A stretch of 64,000 nucleotides of DNA from Pseudodesulfovibrio sp. zrk46 (GCF_012516435.1 NZ_CP051216.1:1180001-1244000), one strand, 5' to 3'. Counted from the first letter of the stretch, positions 25,004 through 33,804 are shown. The notes: generated by a model from the sequence alone, not told the origin. Translations and numbers: made by a program.

Positions 25004-25039
25004 AAAATGGGGAAGAACCGAGTGGTTCTTCCCCATTTT
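25004..25039. terminator. Bidirectional terminator
   Basis: A 16-bp perfect stem (25004-25019 with 25024-25039), loop GAGT, sits between the chemoreceptor (plus) and the 52-aa gene (minus). The A- and T-rich bottom pairs let it work both ways. Confidence 0.85.
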
Positions 25040-25077
25040 GCTGGCGTCATGCAACGCCGAAATGTGGCTCGAGCGAA

Positions 25078-25236
25078 TTACTTCTTGAGCTTTTTGGGAT
25101 CCATTTCGCGAATGGATGCTTCGCCCGGAGCGAGCGCGCGAGCGTGACGCTGGCGACGCAGTTCAACGACGCGACGATCTTCGTGAGCGAAGACCAGCTC
25201 TTCCACACCGTTGTGTTCAACTACGAGTTCATACAT
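25078..25236 (-). CDS. Small basic protein downstream of bactofilin
   Basis: This 52-codon gene starts at an ATG at 25236 with GAGGG about 9 nt upstream and ends just before the terminator at 25004-25039. The product begins MYELVVEHNGVEELVF and continues with an arginine/histidine-rich middle (EDRRVVELRRQRHARAL) and a lysine-rich tail ending KKLKK. Its start is 15 nt after the bactofilin stop, so the two are almost surely co-transcribed. It matches no family I know. A role with the bactofilin scaffold is inference from position only. Confidence 0.75.
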   Translation of the reverse strand: MYELVVEHNGVEELVFAHEDRRVVELRRQRHARALAPGEASIREMDPKKLKK

Positions 25237-25251
25237 GTTTCAACCCTCTTC

Positions 25252-25716
25252 CTAGATGGTGGTATCATCCGATCCCGTTTTGGCGATCGGGTCTTCCTGA
25301 GCAGCGGCAGCGATAGTCTTGTTGCCGAAGTCGGCAGAGACGACTTTGGCCTTGGCAGCCGCGCCCTCCTTGGTCATTATGATGCCGCCCTCAATGATGG
25401 CGCCCTGTTCCACCACCAGAGTGGGAGTCTGCAGGGTGCCGTGCAGGACGGAAGTTTTCTCGAGCAGGGTGCGCTCCTTGACGACCACATCACCTTCGAT
25501 GCGACCACAGGAGGTCAGCCTGCCGACACGAACGGAACCGGTCACAGAGGCCTTGCGGCCAAGGATCAAATCGCCGTCCGTGGAAATTTCACCTTCAAAC
25601 TGACCGTCGATACGGACAGTCCCCACAAAATCGAGTTTGCCTCGATATTCGGTACCAACGCCCAGAAAGGCGTTCAGTTCCGAGCTGTCGTTATTTTTCT
25701 TTCCAAATAAACCCAT
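25252..25716 (-). CDS. Bactofilin (polymer-forming cytoskeletal protein)
   Basis: The 154-residue protein has the central DUF583/bactofilin beta-helix at about residues 18-115. Its regular short repeats include GTVRIDGQFEGEISTDGDL and GRIEGDVVVKE. Flexible N- and C-terminal tails lie on each side, and the short MGLFGKK start is typical. Bactofilins polymerise without nucleotide and scaffold cell-shape, stalk or polar machinery. No M23 peptidase, a common bactofilin partner, is next to it; instead a 52-residue protein follows 15 bp downstream. Confidence 0.92.
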   Translation of the reverse strand: MGLFGKKNNDSSELNAFLGVGTEYRGKLDFVGTVRIDGQFEGEISTDGDLILGRKASVTGSVRVGRLTSCGRIEGDVVVKERTLLEKTSVLHGTLQTPTLVVEQGAIIEGGIIMTKEGAAAKAKVVSADFGNKTIAAAAQEDPIAKTGSDDTTI

Positions 25717-26016
25717 TGGATAACCTCGTACTCATAAAGGTGACGGGAACACCGCCTCCCGAAAGCAGCCTAATCGGCGCGAGCAGGTGTTTCCTATACC
25801 CCCGTGAAAGAGCAAATGCCAGATTTTTCTGTACCCACCTGTGGAGAACTCCAGCCGGACAATGCCGAAAATGTCACGCTCTCGTCGTCTGGACGTTAAA
25901 TTCTAATTGTAGCAACATGCTCATCTATTGTACTTTCTCAAAAAAAATGCATACGATGAAAACTCTTTTTTCTATAAAAACCACCATTGAATAGTCAGCA
26001 GGGGATCGCCACCACC
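25717..26016. other. Intergenic region between divergent units, no gene seen
   Basis: These 300 bp separate bactofilin (minus) from the cNMP/mot operon (plus) and must carry both promoters. The right half is AT-rich. No consensus promoter, repeat or RNA gene stands out. Confidence 0.4.
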
Positions 26017-27186
26017 ATGTCCACCACAAGTCCGCAAAACATAAAGTCCTTTTACAAGGGCCAAGTCATATTCAAAGAAGGTCAGCAGGGCACCATTGCC
26101 TATATGGTCAAGAAAGGATCCATCAACCTTTTCCGCAACGTCGACGGCCGCAAGATCGTCCTCGAACGACTCGGCAAAGGCGAGATTTTTGGTGAAATGG
26201 CGGCCTTGAGCGGACATCCCCGCACCCACAGCGCAGAAGCCGCTGAATTTTGCGAACTGATGGTTCTGACCGAGCAGGTCATCCAGACCCTGCTGAACCG
26301 CTGCCCCAAGACTATCCAGCATCTGACCAAGCTGCTCATCCGCCGCCTGCGCAAGGCCGGCGACGGCACCCAGCAAAAGACCCACAAGAGCTCGTTTCTC
26401 TCCATCTGCCGCGTGCTGGAGATGGCCTACCGCTGCCACACCTCCATGAAGCCCGCTGAGGCCAAGAAGATGCCGGGCCACAAACAGGGGCTGCCCGCCA
26501 GCGAATTCGCCAAACAGGTCAAGAACATCCTGCTCGTTTCCCAACTGGAGATCGACAACACCCTCGACCAGCTGGCCGCCCTCAAGATCATCAACATCAC
26601 CAAGCACGGCTCGGGCAAGGCCTTTGCCGAACGCTACATCGCCATCGGCGACATGGAAAATTTCTTCAAGGTCGCGTCCAACCTGTACAAGGAACTGTCC
26701 AAGACCGGCGCCCTCGAACCGGAGCTGGAGTACATCGACATCCACGATCTGGCCGAGGAAGTGGAGGCCAACACCGAGGTCCTCTACAAAAAGATGGCCA
26801 ACAAGGAGATTCCCGAGACCCTGTTCTTCTTCCACAAGAACTCTGTCATGAGCTGGGCCTCGGATCAGGAGGAGGACTTCTTCAAGCGGGTCAAACGCAA
26901 GAAGAAGGCCATCAAGGATCTGGAAGACGTCAACGACATCGTCTTCGTGGACAACGGCACCTGCAAGGAAGTCTTTGCCAAGCTCGGCTACTACAAGCTC
27001 GGCGTGCTGCTGGCCATGGCAGAGGATGATGCCAAGAAGAAGATCCTCGGCAACCTCGCCAAGAAGATCGCCAAGATCGTGCAGGACGAGGCCGAAGCAC
27101 GCGGCCCGGTGGACCCGGCCGAAGCCGAGGACGTTTCCGACGAGCTCATTGAAATGGTCAAGGCGGCCAAGGGAGTGAACGCCTGA
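26017..27186 (+). CDS. Cyclic-nucleotide-binding protein with a FliG C-terminal-like domain
   Basis: The ATG at 26017 follows AGGGGA (11-nt spacing); the product has 389 residues. Residues about 12-112 are a CRP-type cyclic-nucleotide-binding beta roll with the phosphate-binding cassette FGEMAAL and arginine R69. A helical middle (about 125-260) contains a possible winged-helix. Residues about 300-385 read like the motor-switch protein FliG: DLEDVNDIVFVD, then LLAMAEDDAKKKILGNLAKK, then DEAEARGPVDPAEAEDV. The stop overlaps the motA start (TGATG), so it is translationally coupled to the stator genes. A nucleotide-controlled effector of the flagellar motor is the obvious hypothesis. Confidence 0.82.
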   Translation: MSTTSPQNIKSFYKGQVIFKEGQQGTIAYMVKKGSINLFRNVDGRKIVLERLGKGEIFGEMAALSGHPRTHSAEAAEFCELMVLTEQVIQTLLNRCPKTIQHLTKLLIRRLRKAGDGTQQKTHKSSFLSICRVLEMAYRCHTSMKPAEAKKMPGHKQGLPASEFAKQVKNILLVSQLEIDNTLDQLAALKIINITKHGSGKAFAERYIAIGDMENFFKVASNLYKELSKTGALEPELEYIDIHDLAEEVEANTEVLYKKMANKEIPETLFFFHKNSVMSWASDQEEDFFKRVKRKKKAIKDLEDVNDIVFVDNGTCKEVFAKLGYYKLGVLLAMAEDDAKKKILGNLAKKIAKIVQDEAEARGPVDPAEAEDVSDELIEMVKAAKGVNA

Positions 27187-27959
27187 TGAATATCGCCACT
27201 ATTTTCGGCATCATCGCCGGTATCTTCATCCTGTGCGCCGCCACCTTTGCAGCCACGGATTCAGTCTCGGTCTTCATCAACGGCCCCGGGCTGGCCATCG
27301 TCATGGGCGGTACCATTGCCGCCACCTTCATCTGCTACCCCCTGCGTGAAGTAGCCCGCGTTCTCGGCCTGTTCGTCACTGCCTTCACCGCCGAAGAACT
27401 CCCCATCGGCAACTACATCAAGGACATCGTCGACATCTCCAAGAACGCCGCCAAGGGCGAAGAGCATCTGGAGCGGTCCATCAAGTCCATCGACAACGAA
27501 TTTCTGCGAGACGGTCTGCAAATGCTGGTGGACGGCTACTCCAAGGATGAACTGGAGGAGATCCTCAACAACCGCATCCAGCAGTATCACGAGCAGGAGA
27601 CCAACGCGGCAGGCATCTACCGCACCATGGCCTCCCTTTCTCCGGCCTTCGGCATCATCGGTACCCTCATCGGTCTCATCGCCATGATGCAGACCATGGG
27701 CGACGACGTGACCCGCATCGGCCCGGCCATGGCCACGGCGCTCACCACCACCCTGTACGGTGCGCTGTTCGCCAACATGCTCTACATGCCCATCGCCACC
27801 AAGGTGGAACGCCGCGTAGAGGAGCGCACCATCCTCATGTGCGTCATCCGCGACGGCATCCTGTTCATCAAGGACAAGACGCCTGCGCCCATCGTCATGG
27901 ACAAGCTCAAGGGCTACCTGCCGCCGCGCCGCTGGTCCTCCATCGCCAAGGTCAAGTAA
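27186..27959 (+). CDS. motA: Flagellar stator protein MotA
   Basis: The 257-residue MotA/TolQ/ExbB-type membrane protein has four membrane helices: about 4-22 and 33-52, then a cytoplasmic loop, then about 149-170 and 180-203. The start is in TGATG overlap with the cNMP/FliG-like gene. The cytoplasmic loop carries the charged residues that touch FliG, and the third helix region has SLSPAFGIIGTLIGLIAMMQ with the conserved proline. With MotB it forms the ion channel that drives rotation. MotB follows after 15 bp. Confidence 0.94.
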   Translation: MNIATIFGIIAGIFILCAATFAATDSVSVFINGPGLAIVMGGTIAATFICYPLREVARVLGLFVTAFTAEELPIGNYIKDIVDISKNAAKGEEHLERSIKSIDNEFLRDGLQMLVDGYSKDELEEILNNRIQQYHEQETNAAGIYRTMASLSPAFGIIGTLIGLIAMMQTMGDDVTRIGPAMATALTTTLYGALFANMLYMPIATKVERRVEERTILMCVIRDGILFIKDKTPAPIVMDKLKGYLPPRRWSSIAKVK

Positions 27960-27974
27960 GCCCGGAGCCACGCC

Positions 27975-28685
27975 ATGTCTCGTCCCGCACCCTTCATTCC
28001 CCGGCGCAAGCAGCCACCACAGCATGACGGCTGGAGTCTGACCCTGGCCGACATGATGACGCTGCTGCTCTGCTTCTTCGTCATCATCGTCTCCATCTCC
28101 AAGGTCGACACCAACCGCTACGAAGCCATGTCCGACATTCTGGCCGAAGCCATGAAAGGCAAAGCCGCGCCCAGCAAGCGCACGGCCGAGCAGTCGCTCA
28201 TGAAGGTGAATCAGAAGGAAAAGAATCTTTTCGAGCTGCAACTCGAACTGGCCAAGCTCGTAGGCCGTGAATCCAAGGCCGTGAATCTCAAGATGCGTCC
28301 CGACGCGGTCGCCATCAACCTCAAGGGCGGCGTTTTCTTCAAGCTCGGCAGTGCAGAGCTCACCTCCGACGCGCTCCGCATCCTCGACAAGCTGGCCCGC
28401 CCGCTCTCCGAGGCCAACTACAAGCTGACCATCGAAGGCCACTCCGACAATCTGCCCATCAAGTCCACACAATTCCCGTCCAACTGGGAGCTGTCCTCGG
28501 CCCGCGCCTCATCCGTGGCCCGCTATTTCATCGCCCAGGGGCTGCCCAAAGACAACATCCGCGTCATGGGTCTGGCCGACACGCAGCCCCTCGCCCCCAA
28601 CGTCGACAAGGCAGGCGTCTCCATCCCCGAAAACCAGTCCAAGAACCGCCGGGTCGTTATATTGGTTCGTCCTGTAAAGGGGTAA
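27975..28685 (+). CDS. motB: Flagellar stator protein MotB
   Basis: The 236-residue protein starts in the cytoplasm with a basic, proline-rich tail. It has one membrane helix (about 22-42) carrying the ion-binding aspartate D26 in LADMMTLLLCFF. After a plug/linker comes the OmpA/MotB peptidoglycan-binding domain (about 110-230) with IEGHSDNLPI, NWELSSARASSVARYF and the terminal NRRVVILV. It anchors the stator to the cell wall. The last gene of the cNMP/FliG-motA-motB operon; a dispersed repeat begins 11 bp after the stop. Confidence 0.94.
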   Translation: MSRPAPFIPRRKQPPQHDGWSLTLADMMTLLLCFFVIIVSISKVDTNRYEAMSDILAEAMKGKAAPSKRTAEQSLMKVNQKEKNLFELQLELAKLVGRESKAVNLKMRPDAVAINLKGGVFFKLGSAELTSDALRILDKLARPLSEANYKLTIEGHSDNLPIKSTQFPSNWELSSARASSVARYFIAQGLPKDNIRVMGLADTQPLAPNVDKAGVSIPENQSKNRRVVILVRPVKG

Positions 28686-28696
28686 AATCAGGAGAG

Positions 28697-28767
28697 GATG
28701 CGCCTTCGGCGCTATTGTTAGGTGACTTCGCCTCCGGCGGCCAAAGGGCTATACCCTTTGGAATCCC
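28697..28767. repeat. Dispersed intergenic repeat, copy 1
   Basis: This 71-bp stretch is about 88% identical to 44443-44514. It contains three short inverted repeats: GCGCC...GGCGC, GCCTCCGGCGGC and AAAGGG...CCCTTT. It lies just after motB. The rest of the gap to the Sel1 gene (28768-28973) holds more CG-rich small hairpins and no gene. Confidence 0.7.
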
Positions 28768-28973
28768 ATTGCTCGCTTCGCTCGAGATTTGTCCAATTAA
28801 AAGAGATTACCTTGTACCGCTCACCACTCTTTTTCCACGCCGTGAGGCGGGCGAGAGTGGTGTAGCTGCTAGGCGGATAGGTGTGAGTTTCCCGCAGGCG
28901 TACCCCAGTACGTCGAGGACAGACTCAACCTATCCAACGACGCAGATGCGCCGCTATCGCCAGCCGGGTCACC

Positions 28974-29741
28974 CTACTTCGCAAACTTTTTCAGCCATGC
29001 TTTGGCTTCATCGGCCGCTTGGTCCATTTGTTCTTGGGTCATCCTCTGAGTGACCTGCATGAGGAGGTCGTTGGCGGGGCCGTGGCCCTTGGAACCGGCA
29101 ATGGCGAACCACTTGCAGGCTTCCACAATGTTGGGCTCGCCGTCGAGGCCGGACAGAGCGAGCTCGCCAAGGGTGGTCTGGGCGTCGAGGAAATCCTGCT
29201 CGGCAGCCTTGGTGAACCATTCCTTGGCCATGGGCACAGACTTCTCCACCATCTCGCCGGTCATGTGCATCATGCCCACACTATACTGGGACACGGGATC
29301 ACCGCTCTCGGCCGCCTTCTGCATCCAGTAGAGGAACTTCCCACTGTCTTGTTCCACACCAGCACCCTGCGCATAGGCAAAGGCCATGAAACCCTGCGCC
29401 TGCGGATGGCCGTTCTCGGCGGCGCGCCGCAGATAATCGAAGGACTTCTGGTCGTCGCGCTCCACGCCGTCACCGCGCATGTGAAGAAAACCGAGGGTGA
29501 ACAATGCATCGGGCTGATCCTGATCCGCGGCCTTGTGCAGCCACTCCAACGCCGTGTTGACATTCTGCTCCACGGTATCGCCCTGAAAATACATCCGGGC
29601 CAGCTCATACTGGGCCTTGGCATCGCCTGACCTCGCGGCCGCCTTGGTCTCGCCACCCAACTCGGGCATGGCAAAGACAAAGGTCGCAATGAGAATGAGC
29701 ATTGGCAACAGAACAGCAAGAAAAGAACGATTAATGGACAT
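28974..29741 (-). CDS. Exported Sel1-repeat protein
   Basis: The 255-residue protein has an N-terminal hydrophobic segment (about 8-24, ending VFAMPE) acting as a signal peptide or anchor. At least five Sel1-like alpha-alpha repeats follow, about 36 residues each, recognisable as GDAKAQYELARMY, QPDALFTLGFLHM, HPQAQGFMAFAYA, DPVSQYSVGMMHM and FLDAQTTLGELAL. Such repeats are protein-binding scaffolds in the envelope. The partner is unknown. It is probably a single-gene unit. Confidence 0.9.
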   Translation of the reverse strand: MSINRSFLAVLLPMLILIATFVFAMPELGGETKAAARSGDAKAQYELARMYFQGDTVEQNVNTALEWLHKAADQDQPDALFTLGFLHMRGDGVERDDQKSFDYLRRAAENGHPQAQGFMAFAYAQGAGVEQDSGKFLYWMQKAAESGDPVSQYSVGMMHMTGEMVEKSVPMAKEWFTKAAEQDFLDAQTTLGELALSGLDGEPNIVEACKWFAIAGSKGHGPANDLLMQVTQRMTQEQMDQAADEAKAWLKKFAK

Positions 29742-29889
29742 GGACAGCCTCGCATATAGGGATTTTCAGAGTGATACACTCTGTATCACTTTTCCCCCCA
29801 CGGCAAAAGCCCATTTCTCAAGACATCCAAGAGAAACCTAAGCGACCCACCACCCCGAGCGAAGCGAGCACCAAAAAGTTTTGGAGATT

Positions 29890-29919
29890 CCTAAGAACCT
29901 TTTACAAAAGGTTCTTAGG
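29890..29919. terminator. Perfect hairpin after the NtrY-like gene
   Basis: A 14-bp perfect inverted repeat (CCTAAGAACCTTTT with its complement) with a 2-nt loop lies in the 224-bp gap between the NtrY-type kinase stop and the Sel1 gene start, embedded in CG-rich repeat-like DNA. It may act as a terminator for the kinase gene. Confidence 0.5.
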
Positions 29920-29965
29920 CCGTCGGAGACGCCCGCCGGCGAGGCGCTCTTCGCGAAGCGAAGAT

Positions 29966-32158
29966 TTACGCATCCGGCAGATCGATGACGAAAACGGTGC
30001 CCCTGGGCTTGTTGGCCACGGCGCGCACCTTACCGTGATGGTCGGAAACGATGGACCGGACAATGGTCAGTCCGAGACCGGTGCCACCCTTCTTCTGGGT
30101 GTAATAAGGCTCAAACAGGCGAGTGGAATCCTTGGGCAGTCCGGCACCGTTGTCAGCCACGGTGATTCTGACCTTTCCGGCTGCCTTGTCCTGACTGGCT
30201 TCGATTTGAACCTTGGCATCGTAATCGCCGCGAAGGGCCTCGGCAGCATTGGTGAGCAGGTTGATGAGTACCTTGCGGATGGCCTCGCGATCGAAGGGGA
30301 ACTCCTCGATGGGAGACTGGAAATGCAGTGACCAGCTGATCTCGCGATGGGTGTTCTCGAACATGCCCACGACCTCTTCGAGGACGGGCGCGAGGAAGTC
30401 GGGACGCGGCTGCACTTCGGGCAGCTTGGCGTAGGCGGAAAACTCGGTGACCATATTCTGGAGGCGTTCCACCTGATTGACGATGAGCCCGGTGCAGTCG
30501 TCGAAGGTCTTCTCTCCCACGCCTTCGCCATACTTCCGCTGAAGGCGCTGGGCCGAGAGCTTGATGGGCGTGAGCGGATTTTTGATCTCGTGGGCGATGC
30601 GGCGAGCCACCTCGCGCCATGCGGCGAGACGCTGAATCTTTTCCAGCTCGGTGATGTCTTCGAACACGGCGACATGACCGGCCTGACGGCCACCCACGGT
30701 TTGGAGCGACACCACGTTGATGAGCACCTTGAGGTTCTTCCCGGCCACGGGCAGATCCACCTGCCGCTGCCAGAGCGTACCGGGATTGGCCGAAACCTGC
30801 TTGAGTGCCTCGGTCATCATGTCGGAAAAATCGCCGGAGAGCAGTTCCACGGCCTTCTTGCCGATAAGGAGGGCGCCGGGTACGCCGAGAATATCCTCGG
30901 CAGCGGTGTTGACCGTACCGATACGGCCGTCGGCATCCATGGAGATCACGCCTGAGGTGATGTTGTTGAGCACGGCTTCGATGTACTGACCGCGGCGCTC
31001 CAGCTCCTGATTCTGCTGGCCGAGACGCTCGTTGGCCTGCTGCACGGACTGCTGGGACTGCTCAAGGTCCTCGGCCATGCGGTTGAACGACTGCACGAGG
31101 AAACCGAGCTCGTCGTCGGAACGATCTTCAAGACGCACGGAAAGATCACCGCGACCGATGCGTTCGGTACCCATGGCAAGGGCCTGAACCGGGGCGGAAA
31201 GCTCCTTGGCGAGACGGAAACCGAACCAGATGGCACCAAGAATGATGAGCATGGCCATGACACCCATGGTCAGATACAGGTTCATCTTCCATGGATATTT
31301 GCGGTCCTTGAGCTTCTTGTATTCATCCAGACCGCGCACGATCTGATCAAGACGATGCAACAACCCCTGGCCCACTGTTTCGCCAATGACCAGATAGCCG
31401 GTGGCACCGCCGTCAACAGGCGTCACGCCGAGGACAAGGTCACTGCCGGGCTTGGGTATGATGGTGGTCCACGGACGCGGGTCCGCCTTGAGGGACTGCC
31501 AGTCAATTTTCTCTTTGATCTCAGGCCACGACTGACTCCACTGGGGGGTGGCGTGAGTGTTCTGCTCGTTGCCTTCGGGGGTGATGACGCCCACGAGACT
31601 GAGGTCGTATTCCTCGAATTTCTTGTTGAGGTAGCTGTTCATGCCCTTGCCGCCCCAGGCGTACTTGGACTTGACGATCTCCTCGATCATGTTGGTCCCG
31701 CGCCGCTCCAGACGGTCCTGCGCCGAGCCATAGAAGGCACGGCCAAGCTCAAGGGCCTGCTCCATGGATTCCTCCACCTGCCCCTTGAACCAGTAGTCCA
31801 CCGAGGTCTGCACGAACTTCACTGACACGAGGTAGATGAGGGCCGTGGGAATGAGGGAGAGGGAGATGAAGGCCAGAACCAGACGGGTGCGCAGCTTGGA
31901 GCCAAGCACTCGACGGCGCCGCTCCAGCATGAGGCGAACCGCATTGCGCGCCACGTAGAAGAGCATGGCGAGCAGCAGCACCACGTTGAGGATGAGCAGG
32001 TTCAGGATCAGATAATAGTCGCCGCTCAGATATTTGAGCTCGGCCCATGTCAGGCCGAGGATGAGCAGCAGGAAGACGAAGGCCGTGATGTACTCCCATT
32101 TGCGCCGCCGCTTCTCCCGGTAGGAGCTGGATGATATGCGGATCGGATCAGGAGCCAT
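29966..32158 (-). CDS. NtrY-type sensor histidine kinase
   Basis: The 730-residue inner-membrane kinase has a cluster of membrane helices near the N-terminus (about 24-42, 49-67 and one at about 92-113). A periplasmic sensor follows (about 114-290), then another helix (about 296-316), HAMP (about 318-370), a coiled coil and a PAS domain (about 390-490). HisKA carries the phospho-acceptor in ARRIAHEIKNPLTPIKLSAQR, and the ATPase domain has NLLTNAAEA, DNGAGLP and GGTGLGLTIV. This architecture is NtrY. The DUF4390 gene lies 10 bp upstream on the same strand. The NtrX-like regulator at 36770-38191 is the likely partner though not adjacent. Confidence 0.92.
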   Translation of the reverse strand: MAPDPIRISSSSYREKRRRKWEYITAFVFLLLILGLTWAELKYLSGDYYLILNLLILNVVLLLAMLFYVARNAVRLMLERRRRVLGSKLRTRLVLAFISLSLIPTALIYLVSVKFVQTSVDYWFKGQVEESMEQALELGRAFYGSAQDRLERRGTNMIEEIVKSKYAWGGKGMNSYLNKKFEEYDLSLVGVITPEGNEQNTHATPQWSQSWPEIKEKIDWQSLKADPRPWTTIIPKPGSDLVLGVTPVDGGATGYLVIGETVGQGLLHRLDQIVRGLDEYKKLKDRKYPWKMNLYLTMGVMAMLIILGAIWFGFRLAKELSAPVQALAMGTERIGRGDLSVRLEDRSDDELGFLVQSFNRMAEDLEQSQQSVQQANERLGQQNQELERRGQYIEAVLNNITSGVISMDADGRIGTVNTAAEDILGVPGALLIGKKAVELLSGDFSDMMTEALKQVSANPGTLWQRQVDLPVAGKNLKVLINVVSLQTVGGRQAGHVAVFEDITELEKIQRLAAWREVARRIAHEIKNPLTPIKLSAQRLQRKYGEGVGEKTFDDCTGLIVNQVERLQNMVTEFSAYAKLPEVQPRPDFLAPVLEEVVGMFENTHREISWSLHFQSPIEEFPFDREAIRKVLINLLTNAAEALRGDYDAKVQIEASQDKAAGKVRITVADNGAGLPKDSTRLFEPYYTQKKGGTGLGLTIVRSIVSDHHGKVRAVANKPRGTVFVIDLPDA

Positions 32159-32167
32159 GGCTATTCC

Positions 32168-32740
32168 CTAAAACGTGAAATTCAGATGGAAGGTGTTGTC
32201 CACGCCAGCGTCCCAGGACCAGAAATAGATAAACCGTTCCAAGCCTTCGGGGGCGTCGGCCTCGTTCATGGTGGTGATGAGGCGCAGGCTGTACTCCTGC
32301 CCTTTCTCCAGCACACTCCATGAACCAAGGTTGGCCTTGATGCTGCCCCAGCCTTCCAGAAGCAGGGCCTCGATGTCCTTGTTGCGCAAGGGCGTGTCCC
32401 TGCCGGGCAGGGTCATGATGAATTCCTTCTTCAGCCGGTCGAACTTGATGGTGGACTCAAAGTCGTCGCTGGCAACCGTGGAATCCGGCCAGTACTCCTT
32501 CACTTTGAAAAGCTCGATGGCGCACTTGAGAACCAGCACGTCTCCATCTTCCAGCTCGCCCTTGAGGATGGGCTTTTCCACCACGGTCACGCCGTAGCGC
32601 GCCACCAGCGATCCGTTCTCGTTGGCAATGGAAGGCGCCATGAGGCTCAGGGTCTGTGCCCAGGCCGAAGCAGCGAAGAGGAGGACGACCAGTAAAGCCG
32701 GGATCAAACGGCCGGGCCGGAAAGAGTTGCGATTCATCAT
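32168..32740 (-). CDS. Exported DUF4390 protein
   Basis: The likely start is the ATG pair at 32740/32737, giving a clean signal peptide (LIPALLVVLLFAASAWA then QT) and 190 residues; the frame continues 18 codons upstream. The mature part is a beta-rich periplasmic domain ending IYFWSWDAGVDNTFHLNFTF. DUF4390 genes usually sit directly before ntrY-like kinases, as here (10 bp), so it may act as a periplasmic input protein. Function is not established. Confidence 0.82.
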   Translation of the reverse strand: MMNRNSFRPGRLIPALLVVLLFAASAWAQTLSLMAPSIANENGSLVARYGVTVVEKPILKGELEDGDVLVLKCAIELFKVKEYWPDSTVASDDFESTIKFDRLKKEFIMTLPGRDTPLRNKDIEALLLEGWGSIKANLGSWSVLEKGQEYSLRLITTMNEADAPEGLERFIYFWSWDAGVDNTFHLNFTF

Positions 32741-32850
32741 ATATGTACAGGATGTATCAGCGGACCGGGCAAAGGACAAGTAAAGGAGCTTCACTTGTCA
32801 ATTTTCGTCAATTTTGTGTACCATCTGGCAAGAATCCCAAAGGAGCCAGC

Positions 32851-33735
32851 ATGCAAAAGGAACTCTTGCTCGCCATCAGTGATGACCGGGCCGCTTCATA
32901 CAACCTCCGTTTTCTTCGCGAGGTGTTCGGCAACTTCTGCGACCTCAAGCTGACCCTGTTCTACGTGACGCCACGTAAGGCCTCATGGGTCATGGACAAA
33001 AAACATTTCGTGCCGCGTGGTGACGGCATGAAGGAGATGATGCATCACTCCACAACCAAGGGCGAAAAGGCGCTGGAGGCTGCCAAGCAATGGTACCACG
33101 AGACCATTGGGTGCACCGAAGACAACCTCCGCCTCAAGGTGGTGGGTTGCCACAAGGGCACCGTGCCCGAACTCATCCACGAGGCGCGGGAAGGTCTCTA
33201 TGACGCACTGCTGCTGGGACGAAGGGGGTACACCTGGTTCGAAGAGATCTTCGAAAATTCGGTGGCCCACGAAATGCTCCTGCATAATCTGGATTTCCCT
33301 GTCTGGGTCTGCCGCAGGCCGCCGGACAATCCGCGTCACGACGTGCTCCTGTGCATGGACGGTTCGGACGCCTCCTATCGCATGGTGGACCACGCCGCCT
33401 ATATGCTGGCCAAGGAGAAAAAGCACACCTTCACCATGTTCTACGTGTCCAAAGACGGATACAACCCGACCGAGGCCAACGAGGTCTTTGCCGTAGGACT
33501 GGAGATTCTCAAGGAACACGAAATCAGCGAAGAGCGCATCGAGATGAAGATGGTCAGCGCCCGCAACACGGTCAAAGCGATCATGAAGGAAGCCCATGAA
33601 GGCAACTACAGCGCGGTAGGCGTAGGCAAACGCGGGGCGGATGCAGACGCCACCACCAACGGATTCTTCCCCAGCTCCGTAACGGTCCAGCTCCTGCGCC
33701 AACTGACCACCTGCGCGCTCTGGATCAGCAAATAA
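32851..33735 (+). CDS. Tandem universal stress protein
   Basis: The ATG at 32851 has AAAGGAG 5 nt upstream; the product has 294 residues. Two Usp folds are joined: residues about 1-150 (KELLLAISDD...LLLGRRGYTWF) and about 155-294 (DVLLCMDGSDASYRMVDHAA...VGVGKRGADADATTNGFF). The second glycine loop lacks the full G-x2-G-x9-G(S/T) ATP signature, so the protein may bind nucleotide weakly or not at all. It is divergent from the DUF4390/ntrY unit and ends at a terminator. Confidence 0.9.
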   Translation: MQKELLLAISDDRAASYNLRFLREVFGNFCDLKLTLFYVTPRKASWVMDKKHFVPRGDGMKEMMHHSTTKGEKALEAAKQWYHETIGCTEDNLRLKVVGCHKGTVPELIHEAREGLYDALLLGRRGYTWFEEIFENSVAHEMLLHNLDFPVWVCRRPPDNPRHDVLLCMDGSDASYRMVDHAAYMLAKEKKHTFTMFYVSKDGYNPTEANEVFAVGLEILKEHEISEERIEMKMVSARNTVKAIMKEAHEGNYSAVGVGKRGADADATTNGFFPSSVTVQLLRQLTTCALWISK

Positions 33736-33743
33736 GCACGCCA

Positions 33744-33774
33744 AGCGAGCCGGAGCCTCCGGCTCGCTTTTTTT
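33744..33774 (+). terminator. Terminator after the tandem Usp gene
   Basis: A 10-bp or longer stem (AGCGAGCCGG with CCGGCTCGCT) is followed by seven Ts. Confidence 0.88.
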
Positions 33775-33804
33775 ACCCCTCCGCACAAAATACAGAAGAA
33801 CGGA

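Noticed and set aside
25739-25800. A G/C-rich stretch considered as an SRP-type RNA
   Set aside because: The conserved SRP tetraloop and asymmetric bulge sequences could not be found.
28686-28973. A possible small gene after motB
   Set aside because: The stretch is made of CG-rich small hairpins and a dispersed repeat; the open frames are short and without start signals.
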